Assembly: GCA_029266455.1 (NCBI GenBank)
Contig: JAQSWV010000003.1
Span: 62,001 to 126,000, forward strand
Direction: 5' to 3'
Source: Nocardioidaceae bacterium
GTDB taxonomy: Bacteria; Actinomycetota; Actinomycetes; Propionibacteriales; Nocardioidaceae
Length of the DNA: 64,000 nt
Part shown: one piece after another, positions 51,969 to 61,555 of the stretch
Position numbering within the stretch: the stretch's first letter is position 1
Layout: each line of letters begins with the position of its first letter
Position numbers and translations under genes: made by a program
Notes under the pieces: model-generated
What the model was told of the DNA's origin: nothing
The model's database searches: none
What the model saw: the letters and a program-made list of their open reading frames with translations, nothing else

Positions 51969-52007
51969 CCGCACGACCGGCGGCTGCCGTCCACCCCTCG
52001 GCGGATT

Positions 52008-52036
52008 TTGTTCTCCCGTTCACAAACTCCTACAGT
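52008..52036 (+). promoter_or_regulatory. rex promoter with Rex-type operator
   Basis: TTGTTC (-35) and TACAGT (-10, 52031-52036) are 17 bases apart. Overlapping the -35 and spacer is TTGTTCTCCCGTTCACAA (52008-52025). By my count it matches 14 of 18 positions of the Streptomyces Rex site TTGTGAACGCGTTCACAA. The right half-site TTCACAA is perfect. Rex is known to repress its own rex-hem operon. Confidence 0.65.
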
Positions 52037-52103
52037 TGTCATCGGCAGTTCCCGGCCGGTGCACGACCGGCCACTCACCCGGCGAGGACCCCCCGAGAAT
52101 CCT

Positions 52104-52865
52104 GTGACTCCCGTACCTGAGCATCCAGCGGCCGTTCCGCCCCCGCGCCCCGCGGGCGGCGCGGCTGGTGACGACCGCGGCGGGCGGGGGATCCCCGAGG
52201 CCACCGTGGCCCGGCTGCCGGTCTACCTGCGGGCGCTCACCCTGCTCATCGAGCGGGGCGTCGCCACGGCCTCGAGCGAGGACCTCGCTGTCGCGGCCGG
52301 GGTCAACTCGGCCAAGCTCCGCAAGGATCTCTCCTACCTCGGCTCATACGGCACGCGGGGGGTCGGCTATGACGTCGAGTACCTGCGCTACCAGATAGCC
52401 CGCGAGATCGGGCTCACCCAGGACTGGCCGGTGGCCATCGTCGGGCTGGGCAACCTCGGCCAGGCGCTGGCCAACTACGCCGGCTTCGGCACCCGGGGTT
52501 TCCGCGTCGCGGCCCTGCTCGACGTCGACCCCGACCGGATCGGCCGGGACTTCGGAGGCGTCGTCGTCCGGCACCTGGACGAGCTGGCGGACCTGGTCGA
52601 CGAGCACGACATCTCCATCGGCGTCGTCACCACGCCCGGCCCGGTCGCCCAGCAGGTCGCCGACCGGCTGGTCGGCTCGGGAGTCACCAGCATCCTCAAC
52701 TTCGCACCCGCCGTGATCACCGTGCCCTCGGGCGTCGACGTTCGCAAGGTCGATCTGTCGATCGAGCTGCAGATCCTCGCCTACCACGAGCAGCGCAAGT
52801 CGATGGCCGGCGCGCTGCACCCAGGTCTCGACATCGACGTCGTCGCCCAGGTGGTGGCGCCATGA
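52104..52865 (+). CDS. rex: Redox-sensing transcriptional repressor Rex
   Basis: Rex senses the NADH/NAD ratio and releases DNA when NADH is high. The 253-residue protein has a Pro-rich N-terminal extension, then a winged helix (IPEATVARLPVYLRALTLLIERGVATASSEDLAVAAGVNSAKLRKDLSYLGSYGTRGVGYDVEYL) and a Rossmann domain with VAIVGLGNLGQALANY. The C-terminal swap helix ILAYHEQRKSM is typical. GTG 52104 is chosen as the first start inside the predicted transcript. Its stop overlaps hemA, as in the Streptomyces rex-hemACD operon. Confidence 0.95.
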   Translation: MTPVPEHPAAVPPPRPAGGAAGDDRGGRGIPEATVARLPVYLRALTLLIERGVATASSEDLAVAAGVNSAKLRKDLSYLGSYGTRGVGYDVEYLRYQIAREIGLTQDWPVAIVGLGNLGQALANYAGFGTRGFRVAALLDVDPDRIGRDFGGVVVRHLDELADLVDEHDISIGVVTTPGPVAQQVADRLVGSGVTSILNFAPAVITVPSGVDVRKVDLSIELQILAYHEQRKSMAGALHPGLDIDVVAQVVAP

Positions 52866-54202
52866 GCATCCTGTGCGTCGGGATCTCCCACCAGACGGCG
52901 CCCGTGGCCGTGCTCGAGACCCTCGCGCTCGACGCCGACGGCGCGGGCAAGCTGGCGCACGCCGTCGCCGAGACCGAGCACGCGCTCGAGGCGGTGGTGC
53001 TGTCGACCTGCAACAGGGTCGAGGTCTACGCCGAGGTCGAGCGGTTCCACGGCAGCGTCGAGGACGTCTCCGGGCTGCTGTGCGACATCGCCGGCGGTGA
53101 CCGGGCCACGCTGGTGTCACACCTGTACGTCCACTACGACGAGGGGGCGCTGGCCCACCTGTTCACGGTGGCGGCCGGGCTCGACTCGATGGTCACGGGC
53201 GAGAGCCAGATCCTGGGACAGCTGCGCTCCGCGCTGACGCGGGGGCAGGAGGACGGCACCGTCGGCCCGTCGCTCAACGGTGCCTTCCAGCAGGCGTTGC
53301 GGGTGGGCAAGCGCGGTCACGCCGAGACCGGCATCGACCAGGCCGGCCCCTCCGTCGTCAGTGCTGCGCTGGACCGGGTCGAGGCGGCCGGCGTGCCCGT
53401 TCGCGGCGCCCGTGCGCTCGTCGTGGGCGCGGGGGCGATGGCCGGCCTCGCCGTCGCGCACCTGCACCGCCGGGGAGCCGCCTCGTTGGTGGTCGTCAAC
53501 CGCACCGCCGACCGTGCGGCCCGGCTGGCGGCGCCGGTGGGCGCCGGATCGGCGGGGCTGGACACGCTGGCCGACCACATCGCCGACGCTGACGTGGTCG
53601 TCACGTGCACGGGTGCCACCGGGGTCGTCATCGGTGCCGATGTCGTCACCCCGGCGCTGGCGGCACGGTCCACCGGACCTTCGCTGGCGGTCGTCGACCT
53701 CGCCCTTCCGCACGACGTGGAGCCGGTGCTCGCGGCCGACCCCCGCATCCACTACACCGGGCTGGCTGCGCTCGCCGACGACCTGGCGCACGGTCCAGCC
53801 GCGGCGGACATCGGCAAGGTTCGCGACATCGTCGCCACGGAGGTCGCCGCGTTCCTCGGTGCCCGCCGCGCCGCCACCGCCACGCCCACCGTCGTGGCGC
53901 TGCGGACGATGGCCACCGACGTCGTCGACGCCGAGCTGGGTCGCCTGTGGGCCCGGGTGCCGGCCGCGGACGCCCACCTGCGGGAAGAGCTCGAGCAGAC
54001 GGTCCGCCGGGTGGCCGGCAAGCTCCTGCACGCTCCCACCACGCGAGTCAAGGAGCTCACCGGACAACCGGCCGGAATGTCCTACGCCGAGGTGCTGGCG
54101 GAGCTGTTCTCGCTGCCGTCCGGCACGGCCGACGCCGTCACCCGCGCCGCCGTCGAGAGTGCCCCCGTGCAGCGTCCCGACCAGCGGCGGGACCGACCAT
54201 GA
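52862..54202 (+). CDS. hemA: Glutamyl-tRNA reductase
   Basis: HemA reduces glutamyl-tRNA to glutamate-1-semialdehyde, the committed step of haem synthesis by the C5 route. The 446-residue protein starts MSILCVGISHQTAPV, with the catalytic Cys in VLSTCNRVEVYAE (residue 50). GESQILGQLRSAL and the NADPH motif ALVVGAGAMAGLAVAHLHRRGA follow, then a C-terminal dimerisation helix bundle. ATG 52862 overlaps the rex stop, and its stop overlaps hemC (both ATGA). Confidence 0.95.
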   Translation: MSILCVGISHQTAPVAVLETLALDADGAGKLAHAVAETEHALEAVVLSTCNRVEVYAEVERFHGSVEDVSGLLCDIAGGDRATLVSHLYVHYDEGALAHLFTVAAGLDSMVTGESQILGQLRSALTRGQEDGTVGPSLNGAFQQALRVGKRGHAETGIDQAGPSVVSAALDRVEAAGVPVRGARALVVGAGAMAGLAVAHLHRRGAASLVVVNRTADRAARLAAPVGAGSAGLDTLADHIADADVVVTCTGATGVVIGADVVTPALAARSTGPSLAVVDLALPHDVEPVLAADPRIHYTGLAALADDLAHGPAAADIGKVRDIVATEVAAFLGARRAATATPTVVALRTMATDVVDAELGRLWARVPAADAHLREELEQTVRRVAGKLLHAPTTRVKELTGQPAGMSYAEVLAELFSLPSGTADAVTRAAVESAPVQRPDQRRDRP

Positions 54203-55200
54203 CCGTCACCGCCTCGACCCTGCGGATCGGGACCCGGGCGAGCCGGCTGGCCCGGGCCCAGAGCCAGGCCGTCGGCGAGCGACTGGCCGCATCCACGGGT
54301 GCTCGCGTCGAGCTCGTCGACGTGACCACGCGCGGCGACGTCGACACGGCGCCGCTGGCAGTGATCGGCGGTCAGGGCGTCTTCGTCTCGGCCGTGCGAG
54401 CGGCGCTGCTGGCCGGCGACGTCGACGTCTGCGTCCACTCCTTGAAGGACCTGCCGACGGCGCCGGCCGAGGGCGTCGAGCTCGCCGCCGTGCCGGTTCG
54501 CGAGGACCCTCGCGACGCGGTCGTCGGACGAGACGGCCTGACGCTGGCCGAGCTGCCCACAGGCGCTCGGATCGGCACGGGCTCGCCTCGGCGTGCCGCC
54601 CAGCTGCGCGCACTCGGTCTGGGCCTTGACGTCGTGGATCTGCGCGGCAACGTCGAGACCCGCATGCGCAGGGTGCGGGGCCGCGGCCCCGAGGGGGATC
54701 TCGACGCCGTCGTGCTCGCCCGAGCCGGACTGGCCCGGCTCGGGCGGCTTGCCGACATCACCGAGGTGCTCGACCCGCTGCAGATGCTTCCGGCGCCGGG
54801 TCAGGGGGCGCTGGCCGTGGAGTGCAGAGCCGGTGACCCGGTCGGTTCTGACATCCGCGCGGCGCTGGACGACGCGGACTCACGGGCTGCGGTCACGGCG
54901 GAGCGGGCCCTCCTCGCGGCCGTGGAGGCGGGATGCTCGGCGCCGGTGGGGGCGCTCGCCGAGGTCGCCTGGACGGCGGGTGGTACCGACGACGACCACG
55001 ACGCCGCCGGCGACGCCGACGACACCGACGAGCTCTGGCTCCGGGCGGTGGTGGTGGCGCCGGCCGGGAGCCCTCAGCTGAGGCACTCCGCCACCGGCCC
55101 GACCACCGATCCCCGGACGGTGGGCCACCAGCTCGCCGCGCACCTGCTCGACGAGGGGGCCGCCGATCTGATCGGCGCGGCCCGGGCGGGAGCCCCATGA
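54199..55200 (+). CDS. hemC: Hydroxymethylbilane synthase (porphobilinogen deaminase)
   Basis: HemC joins four porphobilinogens into hydroxymethylbilane. The 333-residue protein has LRIGTRASRLARAQSQAV, GGQGVFVSAVRAALLAGDVDVCVHSLKDLPT, RIGTGSPRRAAQL, and DLRGNVETRM. The cofactor-attaching Cys is in EAGCSAPVGALAE. An acidic insert with repeated Asp follows in the third domain (about residues 258-275). It is translationally coupled to hemA and to the hemD fusion by 4-base overlaps. Confidence 0.95.
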   Translation: MTVTASTLRIGTRASRLARAQSQAVGERLAASTGARVELVDVTTRGDVDTAPLAVIGGQGVFVSAVRAALLAGDVDVCVHSLKDLPTAPAEGVELAAVPVREDPRDAVVGRDGLTLAELPTGARIGTGSPRRAAQLRALGLGLDVVDLRGNVETRMRRVRGRGPEGDLDAVVLARAGLARLGRLADITEVLDPLQMLPAPGQGALAVECRAGDPVGSDIRAALDDADSRAAVTAERALLAAVEAGCSAPVGALAEVAWTAGGTDDDHDAAGDADDTDELWLRAVVVAPAGSPQLRHSATGPTTDPRTVGHQLAAHLLDEGAADLIGAARAGAP

Positions 55201-56999
55201 CCGCGCCCGGCACGGCACCGGCTCCAGTGTCGGCTCCAGCGCCGGATCCAGCGCCGGATCCAGAGCCGGCTCCAGCGCCGCCCCCACCAGACCGCGATCA
55301 GCCGAGACCCTCCGACCAGACCCCGACGAAGAAGGATGCCGTGACCAGCAGCACCGCCACCCGCACCACCAGTACGACTGCGGCCTCGGCCGGCGCAGCC
55401 AAGCGCGCCGGGCAGGTGAGCTTCGTGGGCACCGGCCCCGGTGATCCCGGCCTCCTCACCGTGCGGGCCGTGGAGCTGATCCGGGCCGCCGAGGTCGTGA
55501 TCACCGAGGTGCCGGAGCACGCCGCGCTGGTGGCCTCGCTGCGGGGCACTCCGGACGGCGGCACCGCGGCGGTGGTCGTCGACGGCGCCATCGGCGACGG
55601 CGGAGCGCCGCTGACCCTTGCCGCGCGCGGCAAGCTGGTCGTCAAGCAGGCGCGCGGCGGCGCCCATGTCGTGCGACTGCTGGCCGGCGACCCGTTCGTG
55701 CACGGCTCCGCCCCCGAGGAGGCGCAAGCCTGCCGGAAGGCCGGCATAGGCGTCGAGGTCGTCCCGGGTGTGCCCGCGTCGGTCGCCGTCCCCGCGTACG
55801 CGGGCGTGCCGCTGACCTGCCGGGGCACCGACCAGGTGAGCGTCGTGCGGGTGGGGCGGCAGGCGGTCGACTGGTCGGCCCACGGCGGTACGGGCACCCT
55901 CGTGCTGCTGTCGGCGCTGAACCACCTGGGCGCGATCGCCCCCGCGCTGGTGGCGGCCGGCCGCGACCCCGCCACCCCGGTGGCGGTCACCCAGGCAGGA
56001 ACCACGACCGAGCAGACCACGCTGGTCTCGTCGTTGGACCAGGTGGCCACCGATGTCGCGGAGGCGGGTGTCGACCCGACAGCCGTCGTGGTGATCGGCC
56101 CGGTGGTCGGCCTGCGGGACACGCTCAGCTGGTTCGAGACCCGGCCGCTGTTCGGCTGGCGGGTGCTGGTGCCACGCACCAAGGAGCAGGCCGGCGACCT
56201 GGCCGCCCGGCTCCGTACCTACGGCGCCACCCCCGAGGAGGTACCGACGATCTCGGTCGAGGCGCCGCGCAACCCGCAGCAGATGGACAAGGCCGTCCGT
56301 GGACTGGTCGAGGGCCGCTACGAGTGGGTCGGCTTCACCTCGGTCAACGCGGTCCGCGCCGTGCGCGAGAAGTTCGACGAGTACGGCCTCGACGCCCGCG
56401 CCTTCTCGGGTCTCAAGGTCGCCGCGGTGGGGGAGGCGACCGCCGCGGCCATCGCCGGCTGGGGGATCCGGCCCGACCTGGTGCCCTCCGGTGAGCAGTC
56501 GGCCGCGGGCCTGCTGGCCGACTGGCCGCCCTTCGACGAGCTGCTCGACCCGATCGACCGGGTCTTCCTGCCACGTGCCGACATCGCCACCGAGACGCTC
56601 GTCGCCGGGCTGGTCGACCTCGGCTGGGAGGTCGACGACGTGACCGCGTACCGCACGGTGCGCGCGGCGCCGCCGCCGGCGCCGACCCGCGAGGCGATCA
56701 AGTCGGGGAAGTTCGACGCGGTGGTCTTCACGTCGTCCTCGACCGTCCGCAACCTGGTCGGGATCGCCGGCAAGCCGCACCCGTCGACGATCATCGCGTG
56801 CATCGGTCCCGCGACCGCCAAGACCGCGCAGGAGCACGGGCTGCGGGTCGACGTGCTGGCGGAGTCGCCGTCGGTCCAGGTGCTGACCGAGGCGCTGGCC
56901 GACTTCGGCGCCCAGCGCAGGCTGGCGTTCCTGGAGGCGGGCGAGCAGGTCACCAGGCCGTCGGAGAGGCGGCCGGCGACCCGGCGCAAGGCCACCTGA
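55197..56999 (+). CDS. hemD: Uroporphyrinogen-III C-methyltransferase/uroporphyrinogen-III synthase fusion
   Basis: This bifunctional protein makes uroporphyrinogen III and probably methylates part of it towards sirohaem or B12. With ATG 55197 it has 600 residues. A Pro/Ala-rich repeat leader covers residues 1-50. The CobA-type SAM methyltransferase domain runs from about residue 72 ([22 protein letters not shown]). The HemD domain runs from about 318 ([20 protein letters not shown]) to the end, with [10 protein letters not shown] and [16 protein letters not shown] 55341, behind GAAGGA, is an alternative start that would drop the leader. ATGA coupling to hemC favours 55197. Confidence 0.92.
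   Translation: MTAPGTAPAPVSAPAPDPAPDPEPAPAPPPPDRDQPRPSDQTPTKKDAVTSSTATRTTSTTAASAGAAKRAGQVSFVGTGPGDPGLLTVRAVELIRAAEVVITEVPEHAALVASLRGTPDGGTAAVVVDGAIGDGGAPLTLAARGKLVVKQARGGAHVVRLLAGDPFVHGSAPEEAQACRKAGIGVEVVPGVPASVAVPAYAGVPLTCRGTDQVSVVRVGRQAVDWSAHGGTGTLVLLSALNHLGAIAPALVAAGRDPATPVAVTQAGTTTEQTTLVSSLDQVATDVAEAGVDPTAVVVIGPVVGLRDTLSWFETRPLFGWRVLVPRTKEQAGDLAARLRTYGATPEEVPTISVEAPRNPQQMDKAVRGLVEGRYEWVGFTSVNAVRAVREKFDEYGLDARAFSGLKVAAVGEATAAAIAGWGIRPDLVPSGEQSAAGLLADWPPFDELLDPIDRVFLPRADIATETLVAGLVDLGWEVDDVTAYRTVRAAPPPAPTREAIKSGKFDAVVFTSSSTVRNLVGIAGKPHPSTIIACIGPATAKTAQEHGLRVDVLAESPSVQVLTEALADFGAQRRLAFLEAGEQVTRPSERRPATRRKAT
55221..55280 (+). repeat. 12-base tandem repeat in the hemD leader
   Basis: Five 12-base units such as GCTCCAGCGCCG and GATCCAGCGCCG encode alternating Ala/Pro/Asp residues near the N-terminus of the HemD fusion. 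They lie before the alternative GTG start at 55341. Confidence 0.85.
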
Positions 57000-57000
57000 G

Positions 57001-57975
57001 ATGGCCTTCCCGGCCGACCGCCCACGGCGGCTGCGAACCTCCCGGGCGGTGCGCGACCTCGTGGCCGAGACCACGCTGCGCCCCCGCCAGTTGGTGCTGC
57101 CGCTGTTCGTGCGCGAGGCGGCGACCGAGCCGGTGCCGATCGCCAGCATGCCGGGGGTGGTCCAGCACACCCGCGACAGCCTGCGCAAGGCGGTCGCCGA
57201 CGCAGCGCGCGCAGGCGTGGGCGGCGTGATGCTGTTCGCCGTGCCGGCCACCAAGGACGCCGTCGGCAGCGCCGCGCTCGATCCCGAGGGCGTGCTCACG
57301 GTCGCGATCCGCGACGTCGTGGCCGAGGCCGGCGACGCCCTGGTCGTGATGAGCGATGTCTGCCTCGACGAGTTCACCGACCACGGCCACTGCGGCGTCC
57401 TCGACGAGCGCGGCGAGGTCGACAACGACGCCACCCTCGAGCAATACGCGCAGATGGCGGTGGTGCACGCCGAGGCAGGGGTGGCCATGGTGGGGCCCAG
57501 CGGGATGATGGACGGCCAGGTGGGGGCGGTCCGTTCTGCGCTCGACACCGCGGGGCACACGGACACGTCGATCCTGGCCTACTCAGCGAAGTACGCGTCG
57601 GCACTCTACGGGCCGTTCCGCGAGGCGGTCGGCTCGTCGCTGGTCGGCGACCGGCGCACCTACCAGCAGGACCCGGCCAATGCCCGCGAGGCGCTCCGCG
57701 AGGCGCTGCTCGACGTCGGCGAGGGCGCCGACGCGGTGATGGTCAAGCCGGCCAGCGGATACCTCGACCTGGTCCCGCTGCTACGAGCGCACGTCACGGT
57801 CCCCGTCGCGGCGTACTGCGTGTCCGGCGAGTACTCCATGGTGGAAGCGGCGGCGGCGAACGGGTGGATCGACCGCGACCGGGCCGTCCTCGAGCTGCTC
57901 ACCGGCATCCGGCGCGCCGGTGCGGACATCGTGCTCACCTACTGGGCCACCGAGTTCGCGCCCCGGCTGGGCTGA
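57001..57975 (+). CDS. hemB: Delta-aminolevulinic acid dehydratase (porphobilinogen synthase)
   Basis: HemB condenses two aminolevulinates to porphobilinogen. The 324-residue protein has [47 protein letters not shown] with metal-binding Cys and His, [16 protein letters not shown], and the Schiff-base lysines in AYSAKYAS and [16 protein letters not shown] 57001 is one base after the hemD stop, so it is cotranscribed. Its end [10 protein letters not shown] is typical. hemL follows with its own promoter signal. Confidence 0.95.
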   Translation: MAFPADRPRRLRTSRAVRDLVAETTLRPRQLVLPLFVREAATEPVPIASMPGVVQHTRDSLRKAVADAARAGVGGVMLFAVPATKDAVGSAALDPEGVLTVAIRDVVAEAGDALVVMSDVCLDEFTDHGHCGVLDERGEVDNDATLEQYAQMAVVHAEAGVAMVGPSGMMDGQVGAVRSALDTAGHTDTSILAYSAKYASALYGPFREAVGSSLVGDRRTYQQDPANAREALREALLDVGEGADAVMVKPASGYLDLVPLLRAHVTVPVAAYCVSGEYSMVEAAAANGWIDRDRAVLELLTGIRRAGADIVLTYWATEFAPRLG

Positions 57976-58079
57976 AGCCGGGACCACAGACCACCACGAT
58001 GCCGACCTTCAGCACAGACCGGGCGGATCCGTCCGAGCAGGGCGCTGAAGCCGCGATCGTGCCGCGCCCGGGCGTCGGT

Positions 58080-58085
58080 GACAAT
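58080..58085 (+). promoter_or_regulatory. Leaderless -10 hexamer GACAAT for hemL
   Basis: GACAAT plus 6 bases leads to GTG 58092. It may give hemL and the downstream genes transcription independent of the rex promoter. Confidence 0.45.
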
Positions 58086-58091
58086 GGCCGG

Positions 58092-59447
58092 GTGAGCCCC
58101 TCCGAGCCGTACGCGTTCGACGCGCCGAGGTCTGCCGCCCTGATGCAACGGGCCAGAGCCGTCACCCCGGGCGGCGTGAACTCACCGGTGCGCGCCTTCC
58201 GCGCGGTCGGCGGCACTCCTCGCTTCGTCGACTCGGCACACGGCGCCTACGTCACCGATGCCGACGGCCGCGACTACGTCGACCTGGTGTCCTCCTGGGG
58301 TGCGCTGCTGCACGGTCACGCCCACCCCGAGGTGGTGGCAGCCGTCACCCGGGCCGCTGCGGGCGGCACGTCGTACGGCGCGCCGACCGAGGCCGAGGTG
58401 GAGCTCGCCGAGACCATCGTGGCGCGAACCTCGGTCGAGCAGGTGCGGCTGGTCTCGTCCGGCACCGAGGCGACCATGTCGGCCGTCCGGCTCGCCCGCG
58501 GGGCAACCGGGCGCGAGGTGGTGGTCAAGTTCGCCGGCTGCTACCACGGCCACGTCGACGCGCTGCTTGCCTCGGCCGGGTCGGGCGTCGTCACGTTCGG
58601 CCTTCCGGGCACCCCGGGTGTACCGGAGGCAGTGACCGCTACGACGCTCGTCCTCCCGTACAACGACCGTGCCGCCGTCACGGAGGCATTCGCCGCGTAC
58701 GGGCCACGGATCGCGTGCGTGATCACCGAGGCGGCCTGCGGCAACATGGGCGCGGTCCCGCCCGAGCCCGGCTACAACCGCTTCCTCGGCGAGACCTGCC
58801 GCCGGCACGGCGCGCTGCTGATCAGCGACGAGGTGATGACCGGCTTCCGGGTCGGACCGGCCGGCTGGTGGGGGCTCGACGGCGCCCGCGAGGGCTGGCG
58901 ACCCGACCTCGTGACCTTCGGCAAGGTGATGGGTGGCGGCTTCCCTGCCGCGGCCTTCGGCGGCCGGGCCGACGTGATGGCTCAGCTCGCTCCCGAAGGC
59001 CCCGTGTACCAGGCCGGCACGCTGTCGGGGAACCCGGTCGCGACGAGCGCCGGGCTGGCCGCGCTCCGGCTCGCCACTCCCGATGTCTACGAGCGACTGG
59101 ACCACGTCTCGGCCGCTTTGGGGGCGATGGCGAGCAAGGCTCTCGCCGCCGAGGGGGTGCCGCACGTGGCGCAGTGGGCGGGCAACCTGTTCAGCGTGTT
59201 CTTCGTGGACGACCGCGGCGCGGTCACCGACTTCGCGCAGGCGCAGGACCAGGCGCTGTACCGCTTCCGCGCCTTCTTCCACGCGATGCTGGCCCGGGGC
59301 GTCTCTCTTCCGCCCAGCGCGTTCGAGGCCTGGTTCGTGAGCTCCGCCCTCGACGACGACGCGCTGGACCGGGTGGCGGCGGCGCTTCCGGCCGCCGCCC
59401 GTGCCGCCGCGGCGGCGCGTCCCGACTCCCCGGACGAGGCCGCATGA
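58092..59447 (+). CDS. hemL: Glutamate-1-semialdehyde 2,1-aminomutase
   Basis: HemL converts glutamate-1-semialdehyde to aminolevulinate with PLP. The 451-residue protein has [69 protein letters not shown], and the PLP lysine in [18 protein letters not shown]. The start GTG 58092 follows GACAAT by 6 bases and begins the conserved N-terminus. A 116-base gap separates it from hemB. Its stop overlaps the phosphatase start. Confidence 0.95.
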   Translation: MSPSEPYAFDAPRSAALMQRARAVTPGGVNSPVRAFRAVGGTPRFVDSAHGAYVTDADGRDYVDLVSSWGALLHGHAHPEVVAAVTRAAAGGTSYGAPTEAEVELAETIVARTSVEQVRLVSSGTEATMSAVRLARGATGREVVVKFAGCYHGHVDALLASAGSGVVTFGLPGTPGVPEAVTATTLVLPYNDRAAVTEAFAAYGPRIACVITEAACGNMGAVPPEPGYNRFLGETCRRHGALLISDEVMTGFRVGPAGWWGLDGAREGWRPDLVTFGKVMGGGFPAAAFGGRADVMAQLAPEGPVYQAGTLSGNPVATSAGLAALRLATPDVYERLDHVSAALGAMASKALAAEGVPHVAQWAGNLFSVFFVDDRGAVTDFAQAQDQALYRFRAFFHAMLARGVSLPPSAFEAWFVSSALDDDALDRVAAALPAAARAAAAARPDSPDEAA

Positions 59448-60205
59448 GCACCCCGTCCGACAGCACCGCCGGACGCACCGCCGGAGGTGCGCCGGAGAGC
59501 CCGCCGGCGGGGCCGGCGACCGGGCCTGGTCCCGCGGCCACGTTGCAGAGCATCGTTCCCGGCGAGACCATCACCGTCGTCCACCTGCTCAGGCACGGCG
59601 AGGTGCACAACCCGGAGGGGGTGCTGTACGGGCGGCTGCCTGGCTACCACCTGTCCGAGCTGGGGCGTTGCATGGCCGAGCGGGCGGCGGAGTGGTTCGG
59701 TGGGCGCGAGATCACCCATCTGGTGTCGTCGCCGCTGGAGCGCGCCCGCGAGACCGCCGAGCCCACCGCGAAGGCCTTCGGGCTGGAGCCGGTCATCGAC
59801 GAGCGCGTGATCGAGGCCGCGAACGAGTTCGAGGGCAAGACCTTCGGGGTGGGTGATGGCGCCCTCTGGCATCCGACGATCTGGTGGCACCTGCGCAACC
59901 CGTGGCGCCCCTCGTGGGGTGAGCCCTATCAGCAGATCGTCGCCCGGATGCTGTCGGCCGCGGCGGACGCCCGCGACGCCGCTCTCGGCCACGAGGCGGT
60001 GGTGGTCTCTCATCAGCTGCCGGTGTGGATGGCCCGGTGCGCCTTCGAGGGCCGCCGGTACGCCCACGACCCCCGCAAACGGCAGTGCGCCCTGGCGAGC
60101 GTGACGTCGGTGACGTACGCCGGTGACCGCGTGCAGTCCCTGGCCTACGCCGAGCCCTCGGCCGACCTGCTCGGCCCGGCCGACATCCAGCAGTTCGGCG
60201 CATGA
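59444..60205 (+). CDS. Histidine phosphatase (phosphoglycerate mutase-like) family protein
   Basis: This 253-residue protein has the phospho-His motif [23 protein letters not shown] near residue 50 and [15 protein letters not shown]. The second catalytic His is in [16 protein letters not shown] roughly 35-residue Ala/Pro-rich leader precedes the domain. Actinobacterial hem-ccs clusters commonly carry this gene between hemL and resA (compare Rv0525), but its substrate is unknown. ATG 59444 and the stop at 60205 both overlap neighbours by 4 bases. Confidence 0.9.
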   Translation: MSTPSDSTAGRTAGGAPESPPAGPATGPGPAATLQSIVPGETITVVHLLRHGEVHNPEGVLYGRLPGYHLSELGRCMAERAAEWFGGREITHLVSSPLERARETAEPTAKAFGLEPVIDERVIEAANEFEGKTFGVGDGALWHPTIWWHLRNPWRPSWGEPYQQIVARMLSAAADARDAALGHEAVVVSHQLPVWMARCAFEGRRYAHDPRKRQCALASVTSVTYAGDRVQSLAYAEPSADLLGPADIQQFGA

Positions 60206-60795
60206 CGCGGTCTCGCCCGCTCGCCCGTCCGGCGCTCACCTCGGTTGCGGTGGCGGTCGCAGGTGGCGTGCTGGCGGGGTGCGGCAGCGGGCCGAGCTCC
60301 GAGCGGGCCACGGGGGGGTACGTGCAGGGCGACTACGGCATCACCGTCGTCCCTGCCGACGAGCGTGACGACGCCCCCGCCCTGGGCGGCGAGACCCTGG
60401 ACGGCCGCGAGGTGACGCTCGACGACTACGCGGGCCGGCCCGTGGTGCTGAACGTGTGGGGACAGTGGTGTCCGCCGTGTCGCGCTGAGGCCGACGAGCT
60501 GGTCGCCGCCGAGCGCGAGCTCGGGGACGACGTCGCGTTCCTCGGCATCAACATCCGTGACCTCGACGACGCCGCCCGCGCGTTCGAGCGCAGCCACGGC
60601 ATCACCTGGCCCAGCATCATCGACCAGGACAGCAGCCAGCTGCTCGGCTTCCGCGAGACCTCGCTGCCGCCACCGGCCGCACCACCCACCACGTACGTGA
60701 TCGACTCCGAGGGGCGGCTCGCCGCGCGGATCGGCCAGGAGATCACGTCGGCGACGACGCTGGTCGACGTCGTCGACGAGGTCGTCGATGGGTGA
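60202..60795 (+). CDS. TlpA/ResA-like thiol-disulfide reductase lipoprotein
   Basis: This 197-residue exported protein keeps apocytochrome c cysteines reduced for haem attachment. The signal peptide ends in the lipobox LAGC (about residue 27). The thioredoxin-like domain has VVLNVWGQWCPPCRAEADEL with the CPPC active site, and a cis-Pro region APPTTYVIDSEGRLAAR. It is coupled by overlaps to the phosphatase gene and to ccdA, and corresponds to Rv0526. CcdA, coded next, is the expected electron donor across the membrane. Confidence 0.92.
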   Translation: MTRSRPLARPALTSVAVAVAGGVLAGCGSGPSSERATGGYVQGDYGITVVPADERDDAPALGGETLDGREVTLDDYAGRPVVLNVWGQWCPPCRAEADELVAAERELGDDVAFLGINIRDLDDAARAFERSHGITWPSIIDQDSSQLLGFRETSLPPPAAPPTTYVIDSEGRLAARIGQEITSATTLVDVVDEVVDG

Positions 60796-61555
60796 GTGGT
60801 TCGGGGAGACCGCCTACTCCGGTTCGTTGCTGCTGGCCGTTCCGGTCGCGGTGATCGCTGGCTTGGTGAGCTTCTTCTCGCCGTGCGTCGTGCCCCTGCT
60901 CCCCGGCTATGTCTCCTACGTGACGGGCCTGTCCGGCGCCGACCTGATGGACAACGGGTCGCGCGGCGGCGTCGCGCATCGCGGGCGCATGCTCGCGGGC
61001 ACGGGACTGTTCGTGCTCGGCTTCACGTTCGTGTTCGTGTCCCTCGGCACACTGATCGGGGCGGTCGGCACCTGGCTGCTCACGTACCAGCGCGAGATCT
61101 CGGTGGGGATGGGAGCCGTGGTGGTGCTGCTGGGGCTCGCCTTCGCGGGGCTGGTGCCCTTTGCCCAGCGCGAGTGGCGCGTGCACCGCGTGCCCGACGT
61201 CGGTGTGCTGGCCGCACCGCTGCTCGGCGTGCTGTTCGGGCTCGGCTGGGTGCCGTGCATCGGCCCCACCCTGGCGGCGGTGCTGGCGCTGTCGTACGAC
61301 CAGGCGAGCGCCGCCCGGGGCGCGTTCCTGACCCTCTGCTACTGCCTCGGCCTCGGCATCCCGTTCGTGCTGGCCGGGCTGGCCTTCCACCGGATGCTGG
61401 GCGCCACCGCCTGGGTACGCCGGCACCAGCTGTGGGTGACCCGGGCCGGCGGGCTGATGCTGGTCGTCGTCGGGGTGCTCCTGCTCACGGGTGGCTGGCA
61501 GTGGCTGGTCGGCCAGCTGCAGCTCTGGGTGCCGGTCGGACCGACGGTGGTCTGA
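60788..61555 (+). CDS. ccdA: Cytochrome c biogenesis protein CcdA
   Basis: CcdA carries reducing equivalents from cytoplasmic thioredoxin across the membrane to the TlpA-like protein. The 255-residue protein has six hydrophobic helices and the two CcdA cysteine motifs: SFFSPCVVPLLPGYVSYVTG in TM1 and GLGWVPCIGPTLAAVLALS in TM4. ATG 60788 overlaps the upstream gene by 8 bases, and resB starts directly after its stop. Confidence 0.95.
   Translation: MGEWFGETAYSGSLLLAVPVAVIAGLVSFFSPCVVPLLPGYVSYVTGLSGADLMDNGSRGGVAHRGRMLAGTGLFVLGFTFVFVSLGTLIGAVGTWLLTYQREISVGMGAVVVLLGLAFAGLVPFAQREWRVHRVPDVGVLAAPLLGVLFGLGWVPCIGPTLAAVLALSYDQASAARGAFLTLCYCLGLGIPFVLAGLAFHRMLGATAWVRRHQLWVTRAGGLMLVVVGVLLLTGGWQWLVGQLQLWVPVGPTVV

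Noticed and set aside
55074-57566. 830-codon minus-strand frame opposite hemD and hemB
   Set aside because: It has no domains and lies wholly antisense to conserved haem genes.
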